A stretch of 64,000 nucleotides of DNA from Plenodomus lindquistii (lineage: Eukaryota > Ascomycota > Dothideomycetes > Pleosporales > Leptosphaeriaceae): NCBI GenBank assembly GCA_025504975.1, contig JANUWI010000015.1, positions 992,001 to 1,056,000 of the forward strand, in the 5' to 3' direction. Below are positions 45,178 through 56,841 of this stretch, piece by piece; the first letter of the stretch is position 1, and the number at the start of each line of letters is the position of its first letter. A model generated the notes under the pieces. It did not search any database. It had not been told where the DNA came from and saw nothing but the letters and a program-made list of their open reading frames with translations. The position numbers and the translations under genes are program-made.

Positions 45178-45735
45178 ACGCCGTACCTGGCTTGGGGCGC
45201 GATCGCCACCGAACCTCTACCTTTTACGATAGATCTCGAATCTATTCAAACATCATCCTATCACAATACCCAGGCTCCCTGATCTACAATGCAGCAAGGA
45301 GACCGCTGATCAGCACACGGCTAAAAAGACCAGACTCTGAAACTTGAGGTTTAAGAGTGAACGAAGAGGGCCTTATAATAAGCCTCGGCTGTAGTGTGAG
45401 CTTGTGTGCCTGTTCTGGCGATGCACTTTGATGGATGCGAGAGGGCGAATAGGCTGTGAGAATACGCTATAAGGTACTGTGATGAATACAAGGTGTGGGT
45501 CTGGGTACTGTCATTGGGTATACAGGGGGTGGATGCTCACGACCGATGCCATTGTTCCACGGCCCACCACTGTAGCTACGCCAGTTCTCTGATCTCATGC
45601 ATGCTATAGGTATGGTAAACTCTAATACAGCATATATGTCATGGTCCTGCCATAGGTCCGCCGTTAAGCCCACCAAAGATCTGCCAACACGTCTATCAAA
45701 AGCTCTACCATCACTTCCGTCAACGCTCTGCCAAC
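45178..45735. other. Intergenic stretch with repeat sequence
   Basis: 558 bp. Its right end carries copy 2 of the dispersed repeat. Otherwise nothing seen. Confidence 0.5.
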
Positions 45736-45775
45736 ATGCCTACCATCATGTCATCCGTCCATGAGATTTATCAGC
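45650..45775 (+). repeat. Dispersed repeat, copy 2
   Basis: Partner of 32640-32790, with the same order of blocks. It runs into the start of the 137-codon frame that follows. Confidence 0.55.
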
Positions 45776-46149
45776 AGCTTGATTGCATGCGCATGGCGGA
45801 AATTGGTCAAGCCCGGCTCCGTGGCAACTGTAGTGGTGCAGACTACCCACGAGGCGCGCATGAAGGGATGGCGATAATTGGAGTGGCCGGCATTCTCAGC
45901 CCAGTTTCGGACGTCCTCAGTCATGACATTGCTATTCGTGAGGAGATCGACCTGAGCTGTGCGGAGAGGCGCGAGTTCCCTTTTCAACTCTGTCGGTTCC
46001 TTGCGGGCGAATACGGACATGATCTCCTGGGATTATTTGAAACCAGGGATCTGGCCGAGCTCAAACATATAGTGCGCGGCGGAGCCATGGATTTCCTCGA
46101 ATCGGCGGTGCTTGATGTACCTGTACTGGCTACTTTGGTATTAAGTTAG
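45736..46149 (+). CDS. Hypothetical protein (137 residues), doubtful
   Basis: Open frame whose first residues (MSSVHEIYQQLD after two earlier Met codons) are echoed at 32760, where the frame soon stops. The remainder is mixed charged/hydrophobic (LGLFETRDLAELKHIVRGG) with no recognised domain, signal peptide or membrane segment. It may be a fragment of a repeated, lineage-specific gene rather than a functional one. Confidence 0.3.
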   Translation: MPTIMSSVHEIYQQLDCMRMAEIGQARLRGNCSGADYPRGAHEGMAIIGVAGILSPVSDVLSHDIAIREEIDLSCAERREFPFQLCRFLAGEYGHDLLGLFETRDLAELKHIVRGGAMDFLESAVLDVPVLATLVLS

Positions 46150-46994
46150 ATACGCAGTATGGATCGATCGGCTATTGGCGCCGTTGAGAGTGCCGATATT
46201 CCCAAGCATGAAGGGCTCCAAGTCAACTTCACAATTGAAGTCTGGTCGGATCAAGGCGAGTACGGCGTTGATCTCGGATGTGACGAGTGGAGGCGGAGAC
46301 CAAGGAACTGAGGAAGATTCATGGCTGTCGCAAAGATAGTCGCAGCCTTCTTCATGTCAAGAAAGCCCTGGTCGACGGTGGAATTCTGAACCACACAGAG
46401 CCTGACTTGGTGATGTCGAGGACGAATTCGGATAAAGGTCAACAGTCACCCCGTAGGTAGTGTTTTTCCTGCAACTTGGTAGACACTTTATAGCTGGAGG
46501 GCCTCAGTATTATAACACGCGCTCAGAGAAGAGTCTTACCGTAGCGAGAGATATACAGCAGCTTGTCGAGGCCAGAATTCCCCATAATGGTAGACGCTGA
46601 CGCTTGGAGGGATGGATTCGGCGCATGTCTAGCCGTGTTAAGGCGTGATGATGGCGACAGGAGCCATACTGGAAGTCAAGGTACGGCTGTTTCGGACCGA
46701 TAGAGCATAAAGTTGACTTCTTATTTTCTTGTTGAATCTGCAAAGTCACGGTGAATGCGAACCAGTCCCGGCGTCGCTCCCAAAAGACGGTGCTAGCGCC
46801 TTGGCATCCACTGTCCTGCCTATGATCCTGCAGTCTCCCTCGCTCTTTCCTGTTTCTTCACCCACGAGTGAAGCCTTTGCTGGCCCAGCTCTTGGGGCAA
46901 CACCCACGGAGCGAAGCCTTCGCCGGCCGAGCACCCGTGACCCAGCCCACGAAGGGGCCCTTTTACATTGAATTCAGAATAACGCAAAGCAACA

Positions 46995-47190
46995 AAAACA
47001 ACACCGGCGGTGGTGGTGCAGACGCGTCCAACTCAGCTAATGCAGCAGGAGACGGAGCGTACCATCTGTCGTCCTACTGCCAACCCCATTCAGCCTACAA
47101 GAGACCCCGAAAACAACACCGGTGGTGGTGATGATGCGGGCGCGTCCAACTCAGCTATACCAGTAGCAGGAGACGGAGCGTACCACCCTG
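46995..47190. repeat. Tandem duplication, about 116-bp period
   Basis: Two units, each with AACAACACCGG, GGTGGTG, CGCGTCCAACTCAGCTA and AGCAGGAGACGGAGCGTACC, starting near 46995 and 47111. Confidence 0.8.
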
Positions 47191-47651
47191 CCTCAACGCG
47201 CCACCCTCACATGATTGCGCCTATATCTCAAACAGTACGTACGCAGCCTTTGCCCGCCTCTTGGTGACGAATGTTGACTTCGCTAGGTTGAACCTCTCCA
47301 GTTCCTACCGCATGAGTATCTACGCTCTCGGGACGGGCATCGGTCTCCGCTTCGACAGTTGGCTGCCCTTCTCTTACTTTGAGCGCCCCGCTCTCTCTCT
47401 CATGCTCTCTCATCTCTCCGTTCACACGTACTCTCAAAGCTGCATTCAAGCGCTCCATGCCCACCCCCATTGGACTACTGAAGCACCGTCTACAAAATCC
47501 TTCCCGTCGCCACAACCTTCTACCCCTCGCACCCCACCCCCGCTTTTCGAGGGCCATCAGTATCGGTCAAACGATATGCAGACACTACGATTTGCATCGC
47601 AATACAAATGATATCTTCTCTTCTTCCCTGAACATACGACAACTGCGAGCG

Positions 47652-47806
47652 CTTGAGAACAGCGGACGGGCAGCAGTCGTCCAACCGAGTCTCTCAAGTG
47701 GGAGCGTTGCCGAGTGACCTCATCTTCTCCAAGAACCCGAAGATTGCGACCGTCTGAGAACAGCGGACGGACAATGATAGTTCAACCGAGTCTCTCAGGC
47801 AGGAGC
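47652..47806. repeat. Direct duplication, about 98-bp period
   Basis: TGAGAACAGCGGACGG, then CAACCGAGTCTCTCA and GGGAGCG/AGGAGCG, occur at 47652-47707 and 47751-47806. Confidence 0.8.
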
Positions 47807-48436
47807 GCCTCGGGTTTCCTTCTCGCCCTACAAATCGACAATCTTTCTGTTGCCCCCATGCTCGCAACGAGCCCATGAAGGGGCCCTGTTACTCAACTAT
47901 CATATCAAAACTTTCAAAAAGAAAACTTCACCTTTCATCTCCACTTCCGAACACACCTGCTCTTTCTGAGCGCCCAAACAAAACTAGCGCAAGCACCAGG
48001 CTTGGCACCAGGCTGTGGATGCTGCATGGGGTCTGAACTTGTCACTCAGCCTCGCAGGCAACTTCACATCATACGACATCTCCTCTCCTTTCTTTCTCTT
48101 GTCGAGGTTGGATAGCAAGCCACTTCACCCTTTCATATACTTTCACGACTTGATAGAAGCCTCCTAAGTCAGGCGGTATGTGTTCCGTGATGCGTAACGC
48201 ATCGGAAGGCTTCTGGCCGAGTATCCCATCGGCACGAAACTCAAATGGACATTCCTCTCACACCAGCTCAATAGAAACAGAATCTCTGTTTTTGACTTGG
48301 TCATGGTCTTCCTTGCGCTTATCGTAAGACTATCCCAGATTTGGTCAGTTCTTGCTTCGCCGCTTCTTGGCAGGCTGAACAGAGAGATTCTCCATGCGCA
48401 CATTCCTCCTGGACGCATACAGGGAAGTACATATAC

Positions 48437-50331
48437 ATGGCAGTTGTATATTCACTCGGCAATGCCATCGCGATCATCAGTCTTCTATTTGGCGCACTGC
48501 TGCTCTTGTCCGCCGCGATCATACTGCCTGTCGTTGCCTTGGCTATCATTAATCTATGGGCCATGGCCATGGTAATCGTCTTCTTTCTATGGGTTGGTCT
48601 TTACCGATACCCAGTCTTCGAACTCGTGTATCCTCAACTCCGTCAGAAGATCCTTCTCGACGACTCCAAGGTCTACTCCAGTCTTCCCGGAGAGACCACG
48701 ATGATCAGAGTGGTCAAGCTCAAGCCAGGCCAACCGGGTCATCCAATCGAATCCGATCTCGCCAATGGCCCACTCGAAAACATGAATTTTGAGGCTCTCA
48801 GTTACGTCTGGGGTGCCACACTATGGGCATACTCTATGCAAGTCAACGACAAACCGTTTGCCATCACGGACAACTTGTACTGCGCTCTCAAGGAGCTACG
48901 CTATGAAGATCGCGATCGACCTCTGTGGATTGACGCGGTTTCCATCAATCAGCGAGACGATGACGATAAGAGTTTTCAATTTCAGCTGATGCGAGATATC
49001 TACGCGAAATCTTCCCGGGTCGTAGTTTGGCTCGACAAGGATGCTGGCCAACCATCTACAACCTTCAGGATGATCCATCGGATACAGGATATGGATCATG
49101 ACACCTTGGAGACCTTTTGGAAAGACCGCAAGACCATACCTTCCTGGAGGATGATTCACCACGGGTTGAGCGATATTCTCGAGCACAAGTGGTGGACCCG
49201 TGCCTGGATCATTCAAGAGATTGTCGTAGCACAAGAAGTGGTCATACAATGAGGCTCCTACCAGGCCCAGTGGAACAGTTTTCACAGACTCACAACATAT
49301 CCGCTCTTTATGGATGGTAACTTTAGTAGTTTCGACGCGCCGATGTTTGCATAAGGCGTTGAACAGCTGCGGGTAGAGAACCGCGCCGATGAGCCCGTCA
49401 CCACCACCCTTCTCAACCTCGCCGCACGTTCAGGTTCCAATCCGCAACGTTCGGTTCCAATAAGCTGTATGCGCTCCTCGTTCTATTAAAAGCCGGTACT
49501 CCTTCTAGGATCACACCGGATTATGGCAAATTCCCTGACGCCGTCTTGCTGGAATTCAGTGTCTAGCCTGCAGCACGACTATGATTTGACCGCCCTCACG
49601 CCGGCAGCCGGGACCAAGCTCCAGGGCGTCAGCTGGTGCCGCAATTGGCTTTTCAGCTACGATGAATAGTTCGAGACAAACCGCTTCGCGACCAGTCTGT
49701 TCAGCGAAAGGTCTTACTCCACAGCAGGAACTCTGCGACTTGTCTTCAACGTGGGGCTAAGCCTTCGCGTGGTCTCTATCCTTGGCTACGAAGTCGACGT
49801 CATAGAGCAAGTGGGCGATCTCCATCAGGTTATGCGTCCGCAAGGCATTGATGGGACTTGGCCATCCGCAGCTGGGAACTCGTCGCCGGTCACTTACTCA
49901 AAGGCCAAGACCCGGAAGCAATTCGAGCCTTCAATCGCACAATTGTCGCAGACTGCTGGCCAGATGAGCCTCTAGACTGGAAGAGCAAAGTTTCTTATTG
50001 GCCGAACCATTCCAAGATTGTGGAGGACGAGGACTTCAAATGGCACGTCACTTTCTTGTTACCCGTAGCGGGAGATTCGACCTCCGACCCTGGAATTTGA
50101 AGAAGATGGACAAGGTGTGCATACTCCTGGGGGGGAAAGGCGTCTTTCATTCTCAGACCAAGTGGCACGAACACACTTGGCAAAGAACGCGTCAGCCTCC
50201 AAGCTCCAGGTCGACAACATTGGAAAGTTATCGGCGAGGCTTACGCGCACGACCTGATGTACTACAACGGATATTTAGCGGACAATATCGAGACGGGAAA
50301 AGTGATTACGGGGTGGTTCCACCTGGTTTAA
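48437..50331 (+). pseudogene. HET-domain gene, inactivated
   Basis: From the ATG at 48437 (or 48341) the frame encodes two or three hydrophobic segments (IAIISLLFGALLLLS, ILPVVALAIINLWAMAM) and a HET domain: MNFEALSYVWG, RPLWIDAVSINQRDDDDKS, SRVVVWLDKD and WWTRAWIIQEIVVA. It hits TGA at 49250-49252, just after VVIQ, and TAA at 49352-49354, yet the same frame stays family-like beyond the first (GSYQAQWNSFHRLT). Later pieces lie in other frames: SGRFDLRPWNLKKMDKVCIL and WHEHTWQ in one, EAYAHDLMYYNGYL ending WFHLV at 50331 in another. At least two stops and two frameshifts make it a pseudogene. HET proteins act in fungal self/non-self recognition and cell death. Confidence 0.85.
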
Positions 50332-51126
50332 TCTTGTTCATGTGGTACACCGCAAATTATCGCTAGACGACTACGGCGGTGGCGGCGTTGAAAGTGCGCA
50401 AGACAGAACTCAAGCTCAGAAGGAGCCCGTGGTCGTCTTGATATTTTCTCAGAAAATTGCTCAACCGTTGGGTGTGTAAGAAGACATCCGATCACGTCCT
50501 ACATAATCACTCGTCTTTCCGCTGAGGAGGTCTTCTACTCCATCCGAAGCTATACATGCTGTATACCATGCCACCTCATATACACGCACTTCACGACACC
50601 CCCGCAACTATCAAAATGCAGTATAGGGGCCCAAACAAGTCACATCATCACCCTGATAACTTCTAGCGTACTTTACATCGCTTCCTTTACGAACTGAAGC
50701 ATGCTGATCGGTCTAACCGACAAAGGGGAAGGTGTCTGTTACTCTGCTACCGGACGATGGGCGGCCATGATGGGGTTGGTGACAGAGTGCTGTTAGTTGG
50801 GCATGCGATAATGATGTAGTGTGCGCTTTTGTGGATGAGCATTTTGTGGTGTACTCATGGTTTTGTAGCCTTGGAAGCAAGGGTAGAGTCAGAAGTCGCG
50901 TCATCAGGAAAGAATTGAAGTCGTTGGTTGACACGTATCATAACGCTCCAAATATGCAACGCTGTGACGGCGATGCCCCAGGTCCTCTTATTTTGAACTG
51001 CGTCTACCTCTTTCACACGGTCGCATCTGACCCCATACCGTCGTCTTCACTATCCTATCCGATACTCCGGTCTCAACAAAAGTCCGCTATGCTCTCTTGC
51101 CCAACGACCCGCAACCCTCTCATCCT
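50332..51126. other. Intergenic stretch
   Basis: 795 bp downstream of the HET pseudogene and of the karyopherin gene. Nothing recognised. Confidence 0.5.
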
Positions 51127-54100
51127 CTACATAATCCCCAACTCCCCAAACCCTTTCAGCACGTCCTGATCTACCCTCGTCAGCCACTCTTCTTGGAATG
51201 CTTGTTCCCCGCCCACAGCTTGTACGACGCTCTGGATGTGGTCTCGCACAAAAGCAACGAGGTTGATGCGGTGCACGGGGTCCATGTACATGAGTTCGCG
51301 CTTGCGCATGTCTTCTGGGGCTTCGGGCTCGGTTGGATTGTATGGTTCTGGGGGCCAGAAGAGGGAACTGTAGAATTTCTGTGTTAGCGGCATGTTCATG
51401 ATTGGGGAGCGTGCAGGGTGCAAGTGAGAGAGAGAAAAAAAAAAGGAAAAATGAGAACTCACTCTTGACTCCGATCATCCATGCCATCCAACAATTCCCC
51501 CAACACATCCGTCCAGATGACGAAGAGATTTTGCAAGCGGCCTAGCATCCACTCTTGTCCAGATTCCAAGAATCGGGTCAATACCAGCGTCATGAGCTTC
51601 TTATTCGGTGCGTCGCCAATGTTTTCAATGTGGCTGAACCATTCCTCCAACAACCAATCTAGCGTCTTTGATAAGCCTTCACTACCGACCGATGACAGCG
51701 CTTCAAGCAGGGTGTTCGGAGACGCAAGACCAATGCGCGCAAGTACTGTAAAGTAGTCTGTCTCTACTACGCCGTCGACAGCGCGGGAAGGTAGTTCGCG
51801 ATATGGGCCGTGGGACTGGTGGTGTGTCCAAGCACCATGTAGACCTTCAAGGACCTTTGCAAGAAAGCCAGTGGAGATGAGATCGCTGGTCAGAACCTTG
51901 ATCGCTTGTTCACCGCCCGCGCCCTCGGCACCACGAATGATGCATTGTACGAGGTGTGTCATGATGCCATTCGCTTCTGGTTTGAGCGTGCCTTGCAGTT
52001 CAGCCAGAGCTTGGAGAATGGCGGGGCGGAATTCATCGGCGAGGACGGCGGCGGGCGCAAGGAGGAGGTATGCTTCGGTGATCTCGATGGCTTTTCGAAG
52101 TGTCTCGTTGTCCATGGAGAAGAGCGGGAGCAAATATTGTAGGAGGCTGAGCAGCTCGGGTGGTGTAGGTTCGGGTGCTGATGGTGTCTGAGCAAGGATG
52201 GAGGCCCAGAGATCGAGTGCGTCTTCGAGAAGATAGACTTGGGTATCGGAGCCAGGTTCAATTGCGCTCTGGATGATGGGCAAGAAGGCGACGTGGAAGG
52301 TTCGCGAGTCCGCCTTCATAGCGTTTGTTAGGCGGGAGAGAATGGTCAGAATAGCTTGTTTCATCAAATGCTCCTCACCAGACTGCTCCCAGAGTGGAGG
52401 CAAAAGAGACACGATGCTGTTTGCGTACGGTGTGATCTGAAACTGTTAGCAGAGAACCGCAGCGGGCACGTTTAGCAACTTGCGTGATGTTCCAAACGCT
52501 CAACAATGATACTAATTGTGTTGAGCAGGGCCATCTTCGTTTCAGGAAGTTCGACCTCTTGCACCAGAGCCATGAGTCGTTCCAGCATGACAGGCGCGAA
52601 TGGGAGAAAGTTGTCGGCATGAAATTCCCATTCATCCGCTACATCCTTGAACTTCCTACCAGCTGTCACGCGGACAACCTGATCGTTCAATGGATCGCTG
52701 GGATCTAGGAGGTGTTGATATATTTGGTACACGATTGGCTTCTTCTCCTTGGCAATCTTGATGGCTATCCACTGCGAAATGATGATGGCAATCCGGCGGC
52801 GAATAATGTTGTAGCCTGGCTTTTGCTTTCCAGCCTCTGCGACCAGAGTATTCTCGATGAACGAATCGAAGTCGACTTGATCGTGTAAGATATCGGCTGC
52901 GAGACCAATGGCAGTATATACTGAGTCCTTGAAGAGAATGTCCTCATTGTCCGGGGCTATCACGCGTCAGCACCAGCCTCTAGAAACCTACTGTAAGTAC
53001 TCACTCGCGACAGTGTAGAAGACTTGAAGTAGTGGCTGAAGGATCAACTGTTTGAAATTCTTGGCAAGATCTAAGAAGAGTTTCTCAGCACAAGGTCGGA
53101 TCGCAAACTCCCAGTCTTCACCGCCCTCTTCCATCTTCTCCCACTCGTCCGGCTCCTCTTCCCACATGCGGAGATCGCTAGGTCGGAAAACGAAGAAGCG
53201 TGTGACTAGTGCTGATATCATTTCACGGACCAAGTCGTCAGTAAGAAGGTCAGTCTTGACCATCTGGGTCGCCCGACTCTTCTCATCCTTTTCCGCCTGT
53301 TGCTTGTACTTGAAGGACTGAGCTGGGTAGAAGACCATCTTCACACAAGCACGAATAAGGAGCAGTCCTTTCAGGGCTAGTCGCTCAAGGATTGGGGCGT
53401 CGTCATCAGCATCGCCGTCAGTCCCAATCTTGGCAGTGTCTATCGACTTGGAGCCCCATGTCTCTCCAACTCGCGAAATCAGACTCCAGTAGTCGCGTGT
53501 GAGATGCAGGGACTGGGGGAGGAGAACAAAGTCTGCGGGGTGCGTAGCAGCCATGTTCATGTGTAGCTTGGACAGCTGCATGAGGTGCTTGCCAATGGTC
53601 TTTTGTATCGAGTCGGCCAGTGGTGAGTCGTCGGCCGTGGCGTATTGTAGAAACTCGCCAAAGTGATTGCGCGTGAGTATCCAAAACTCTTGTACCTCCT
53701 TGTGCCGAGCGGGGAATTCATATCCTGTTATGATCAGACGACGAATGACCTTTATGGCGAGCAAGCTGTTGTCGATGCTCTCCAAGGCGCCGCCTTGGTC
53801 ATCGCCGCCATGACGAAAGAATGACTGCCAGCTCTGGACCTTGCCAACGTATATGGTGCCCAGCACGTTGAAGATTTCGGGCGCAACGCTCTGCAAGCTC
53901 TGACGTGTACGCTGAAGACGTCCGGTTGACAGCTCCTTGACTATGTACAAGAGGACGAGGAGGGCTCGAGGGAGTTGTAGTGGATAGGCGGAGGGATCGG
54001 TGGAGGCGCGGAGGATGTGAAGGAGTTGTTGGAAGAGGTCGGGCCTGCAACAGTCAGCGCAAGGGAGCGCAGTGGTGCGATGACTTACCAGTCGGCAGGG

Positions 54101-54605
54101 AACTCGAAGCGGACGATCTTAGCGACCACGAGAGCATTCTGTAGGGCGAGGCGGTGATGTGCTTCGTTGACTGCGCTGTCCAGGAGACGGGCGCGTATGG
54201 TGGCCTTGTCTTGCTTGGTCACGGCACTAGCATGTGTCAGAGCTGAAGTTGTACGCGGGCTGAGGGCGGGTGGCGTACTTTGTGGCCGTCTTGCGCCAGT
54301 ACTTGTCGATGCCATTCTTGAGCTGGATGACGGCGAGGTAGCGGACTTGGAAGGGGAGGGACTTGTCAATGAAGACCGTCTGTCACGTGTCAGCAGACTG
54401 CCGAGGGCTGGGTGCTGGGTGCAAAGTGGGGACGCGCCTGTAGCAGAGGGTAGAAGCCGGGGGCCTTTTCCCACGTCTGCAGCTGCTTGGTGCCCGTGTG
54501 GACTTGGGTTGGGTCTGCCGAGGAAGCCGAGCGCAGGACGTGGAACAGAATGCTCTCGGTCAGCGGATTGGCCTCTCCAGGGACTTCAATGGCGCCAAAC
54601 TCCAT
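51127..54605 (-). CDS. Karyopherin of the Kap120 / importin-11 type
   Basis: Seven exons: 54438-54605, 54279-54379, 54089-54226, 53005-54044, 52484-52956, 51463-52436, 51127-51367. Introns are 44-95 bp, and the product is 1044 residues. The N-terminus holds the importin-beta N-domain: QTWEKAPGFYPLLQTVFIDK, then LPFQVRYLAVIQLKNGIDKY with WRKTA, and later RFEFPADWPDLFQQLL. The rest is a helical HEAT-repeat array (ETWGSKSID, FKQLILQPLLQVFY, LFKDSVYTAIGLAADILHD). Length and order fit yeast Kap120 and human importin-11, which carry cargo such as ribosome-assembly factors through nuclear pores. Introns 1 (donor GCGCGT) and 5 (donor GCAAGT) are GC-AG; intron 5 matches the GC-donor consensus perfectly. 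The last acceptor was chosen to keep the SLFWPPEPY frame. Confidence 0.88.
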
Positions 54606-55197
54606 GGCGCGTCGCCTGCTGTCGTTGGAGGTTGCAAATGCAGTCGTGGGGGGTGGAGCAAATGGGTTGGCGTGGGCGGCTCTCTCTTGGTCATGAATCG
54701 TCCATTGAGCAGAGCACGGACAGGCGGCGGTGAGGGTGGAATGGGGGCCTGCTCACCCAGGCTGAGTAGACGTGGACGTGGTGTTGGGTGCTGGTGAGAC
54801 GCGACTCCACACGTCACATCCCAACTCTGACCCCTGCACACCTAGGTAGGGTCCACTGTAGGGCTGTACTGTATGTACTCTACGCAAACCACGACCACCG
54901 ACAATGCTTTTCTGCTATTCTTGAGCAGGCGAATGCATGCAACAAGACGGGCTATGGAAAGAGCAAGAGCAAAATCAAAATGCTACATCGGAACATGGTG
55001 CCATGCTAGCCTGTGTTGTGCCCAAGCATGTTCAGACGAGGACCTGAACCTCGGTCCATCCATGGCCCTCAGCCTCACACCCCAGCATCACATGACGCTA
55101 TCACGTTCCCTACCCTCTGCACACACCCTCTTCACACCCTCTGCACACACCCTCTTCACACACTCTGCACACCCTCTCCAGCCCCCAATGATCCCAA
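54606..55197. promoter_or_regulatory. Divergent promoter region (Kap120 / PEX2)
   Basis: 592 bp between two start codons. It ends in a pyrimidine-rich tandem repeat just before the PEX2 ATG. Confidence 0.5.
55112..55179. repeat. Short tandem repeat, 24-bp period
   Basis: Units of CCCTCTGCACACACCCTCTT, followed by CACA, nearly three copies, directly upstream of the PEX2 start. Confidence 0.85.
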
Positions 55198-56841
55198 ATG
55201 CCCGCTGCCGACTTCGCCGCCGCTCAGCACCGCATTGCAGCCCGCCGCGCCCAACGCGCCGCCAACCAGCGAGCGCAACATGATGCCGCCCACCAGTCCT
55301 CTGCGCGCGCCCTCTCGCGCCTCCCCTTCCCCTTTGGCCGCCTCTCCTCGGCTGGCCTGAGCGCATGGGACGCCGTCAAAGGCCGCAGCGGCACGCGTCC
55401 CGAGTTCCGCGTCGGCCAAGTCGATGCAGAGCTGCTCGACGACGAACTGTTGTCGCTGCTCAAAGACCAGGTGGGCCAAGGCCTCAAGTACTTTGGCACC
55501 CACGTCACCGACTCGTATGGCGCCGAGATCCTCCTGGGCCTGCGCCTCGTCCTCTTCAAGCTCAGCATCTGGGACCAAAACGCAAGCTACGGCGCCCATC
55601 TCCAGGGGCTGCGCTACACCGACGCCCGCAGCTCCGCCCCCAACCGCCCGCCCCCCAAGCCCTGGCAGAAAATCGCATACGGCGCCATCACAGTCGGCGG
55701 CCGCTACGCCTGGACCAAATGCGAAGACTACCTCCTCGCCACCAGCGAAGACTTCACCCAAGCCGAGTCGCCCCAGCTCAAATTCCTGGCGCGACTGAGT
55801 GAGCTGGCAGGCTCCGCGCACGACATAGCCAGTCTGTCCAGTTTCCTCGTCTTCCTCGTCAACGGCCGATACCGCACCATCACCGATCGCCTCCTCCGCC
55901 TCCGCCTCACACCCACATCCCACTCCACATCCCGCCAAGTCTCCTTCGAGTACCTCAACCGCCAACTCGTCTGGCACGCCTTTACCGAATTCCTGCTCTT
56001 CCTCCTCCCGCTCGTCGGCATATCCCGCTGGCGCCGCATCCTCGGCCGTTCATGGCGGAAGCTACAATCTGCCTTGCTCTCCCTAATCGGCAAATCCTCA
56101 AAATCCCCTTCCTCTTCCAACGACGACGATGAAGAAAGCAAGTCTGGTGAACTCGGTTTCCTCCCCGAACGCACCTGCGCAGTCTGTTACCGCGACACAA
56201 ACCCCATCTCCACCAGCGAATCCGACCTCCTCGCCTCCAGCGGCGGCGGCGGCGGCGTCGTAGGCAGCGCCGCAACCGACATTACAAACCCATACGAAGC
56301 CGTAGAATGCGGATGTATATACTGTTTCGCATGTATAGCGCAACGCATCGCCAACGAAGAAGGCGAAGGTTGGATATGTCTCCGCTGCGGCGAAACGGTA
56401 AAAGAGTGTAAGCCATGGAGCGGCGATATAATCGAGCCTGTACAACGGACGACATCCTCACACTCACACTCTCATCACGACGAAGAAGGCGAGAGACCAA
56501 CGACTGCAAAGTCGGTGGGTTTCGCCACGACAGACGCGCTGTCTGATGAAAAGGCCCATCTTCGCGAGGTAGATCCCATGCCTGAAGTCGAAGATAACTC
56601 CACAACCACGGCAGAAGAAGAAGAAGAAGAAGAAGAAGAAGAAGAAGGCAGACTGGGCACAGAACATACCCGCGGCCTCGATCTAGCCGATAGCTTATTC
56701 ACAGAGAGTTCAGAGTGGGCGCGCGCGAGCGAGGCGAGCGAAAGTAGCAGTGATGGCGAAGATCAGCAGAGCGAAGAGTATGATGAAGATGAGGAAGAAG
56801 AAGGTGAGGAGCTGGGTGGCGGGTTTGATTATGATCAATAA
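55198..56841 (+). CDS. pex2: Peroxin 2 (PEX2) RING-finger protein
   Basis: Single-exon gene of 547 residues. The Pex2/Pex12 N-terminal domain is clear: FRVGQVDAELLDDELLSLLK, GLRLVLFKLSIWDQNASYG, GLRYTDAR, PKPWQKIAYG and the membrane-facing stretch FLLFLLPLVGISRWRRIL. The RING follows: CAVCYRD (about 325), then after an inserted Ser/Gly-rich loop AVECGCIYCFACIA and WICLRCGE. It is an E3 ubiquitin ligase component of the peroxisomal membrane that ubiquitinates the import receptor Pex5. The C-terminal 130 residues are an acidic tail with a Glu run encoded by a GAA repeat, much longer than in yeast. The loop inside the RING (about 35 residues) is also unusual but leaves the zinc ligands in place. 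Confidence 0.9.
   Translation: MPAADFAAAQHRIAARRAQRAANQRAQHDAAHQSSARALSRLPFPFGRLSSAGLSAWDAVKGRSGTRPEFRVGQVDAELLDDELLSLLKDQVGQGLKYFGTHVTDSYGAEILLGLRLVLFKLSIWDQNASYGAHLQGLRYTDARSSAPNRPPPKPWQKIAYGAITVGGRYAWTKCEDYLLATSEDFTQAESPQLKFLARLSELAGSAHDIASLSSFLVFLVNGRYRTITDRLLRLRLTPTSHSTSRQVSFEYLNRQLVWHAFTEFLLFLLPLVGISRWRRILGRSWRKLQSALLSLIGKSSKSPSSSNDDDEESKSGELGFLPERTCAVCYRDTNPISTSESDLLASSGGGGGVVGSAATDITNPYEAVECGCIYCFACIAQRIANEEGEGWICLRCGETVKECKPWSGDIIEPVQRTTSSHSHSHHDEEGERPTTAKSVGFATTDALSDEKAHLREVDPMPEVEDNSTTTAEEEEEEEEEEEGRLGTEHTRGLDLADSLFTESSEWARASEASESSSDGEDQQSEEYDEDEEEEGEELGGGFDYDQ
56613..56647 (+). repeat. (GAA)n trinucleotide repeat in the PEX2 tail
   Basis: Eleven to twelve GAA/AGA units coding for consecutive Glu residues. 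Confidence 0.9.

Larger units (their letters stand above)
46150..48436. other. Gene-poor stretch with duplicated blocks
   Basis: 2.3 kb. No gene recognised. Three duplicated blocks lie here: the two listed below, and GAAGGGGCCCTKTTAC with its flanks at about 46948 and 47876. Confidence 0.5.
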
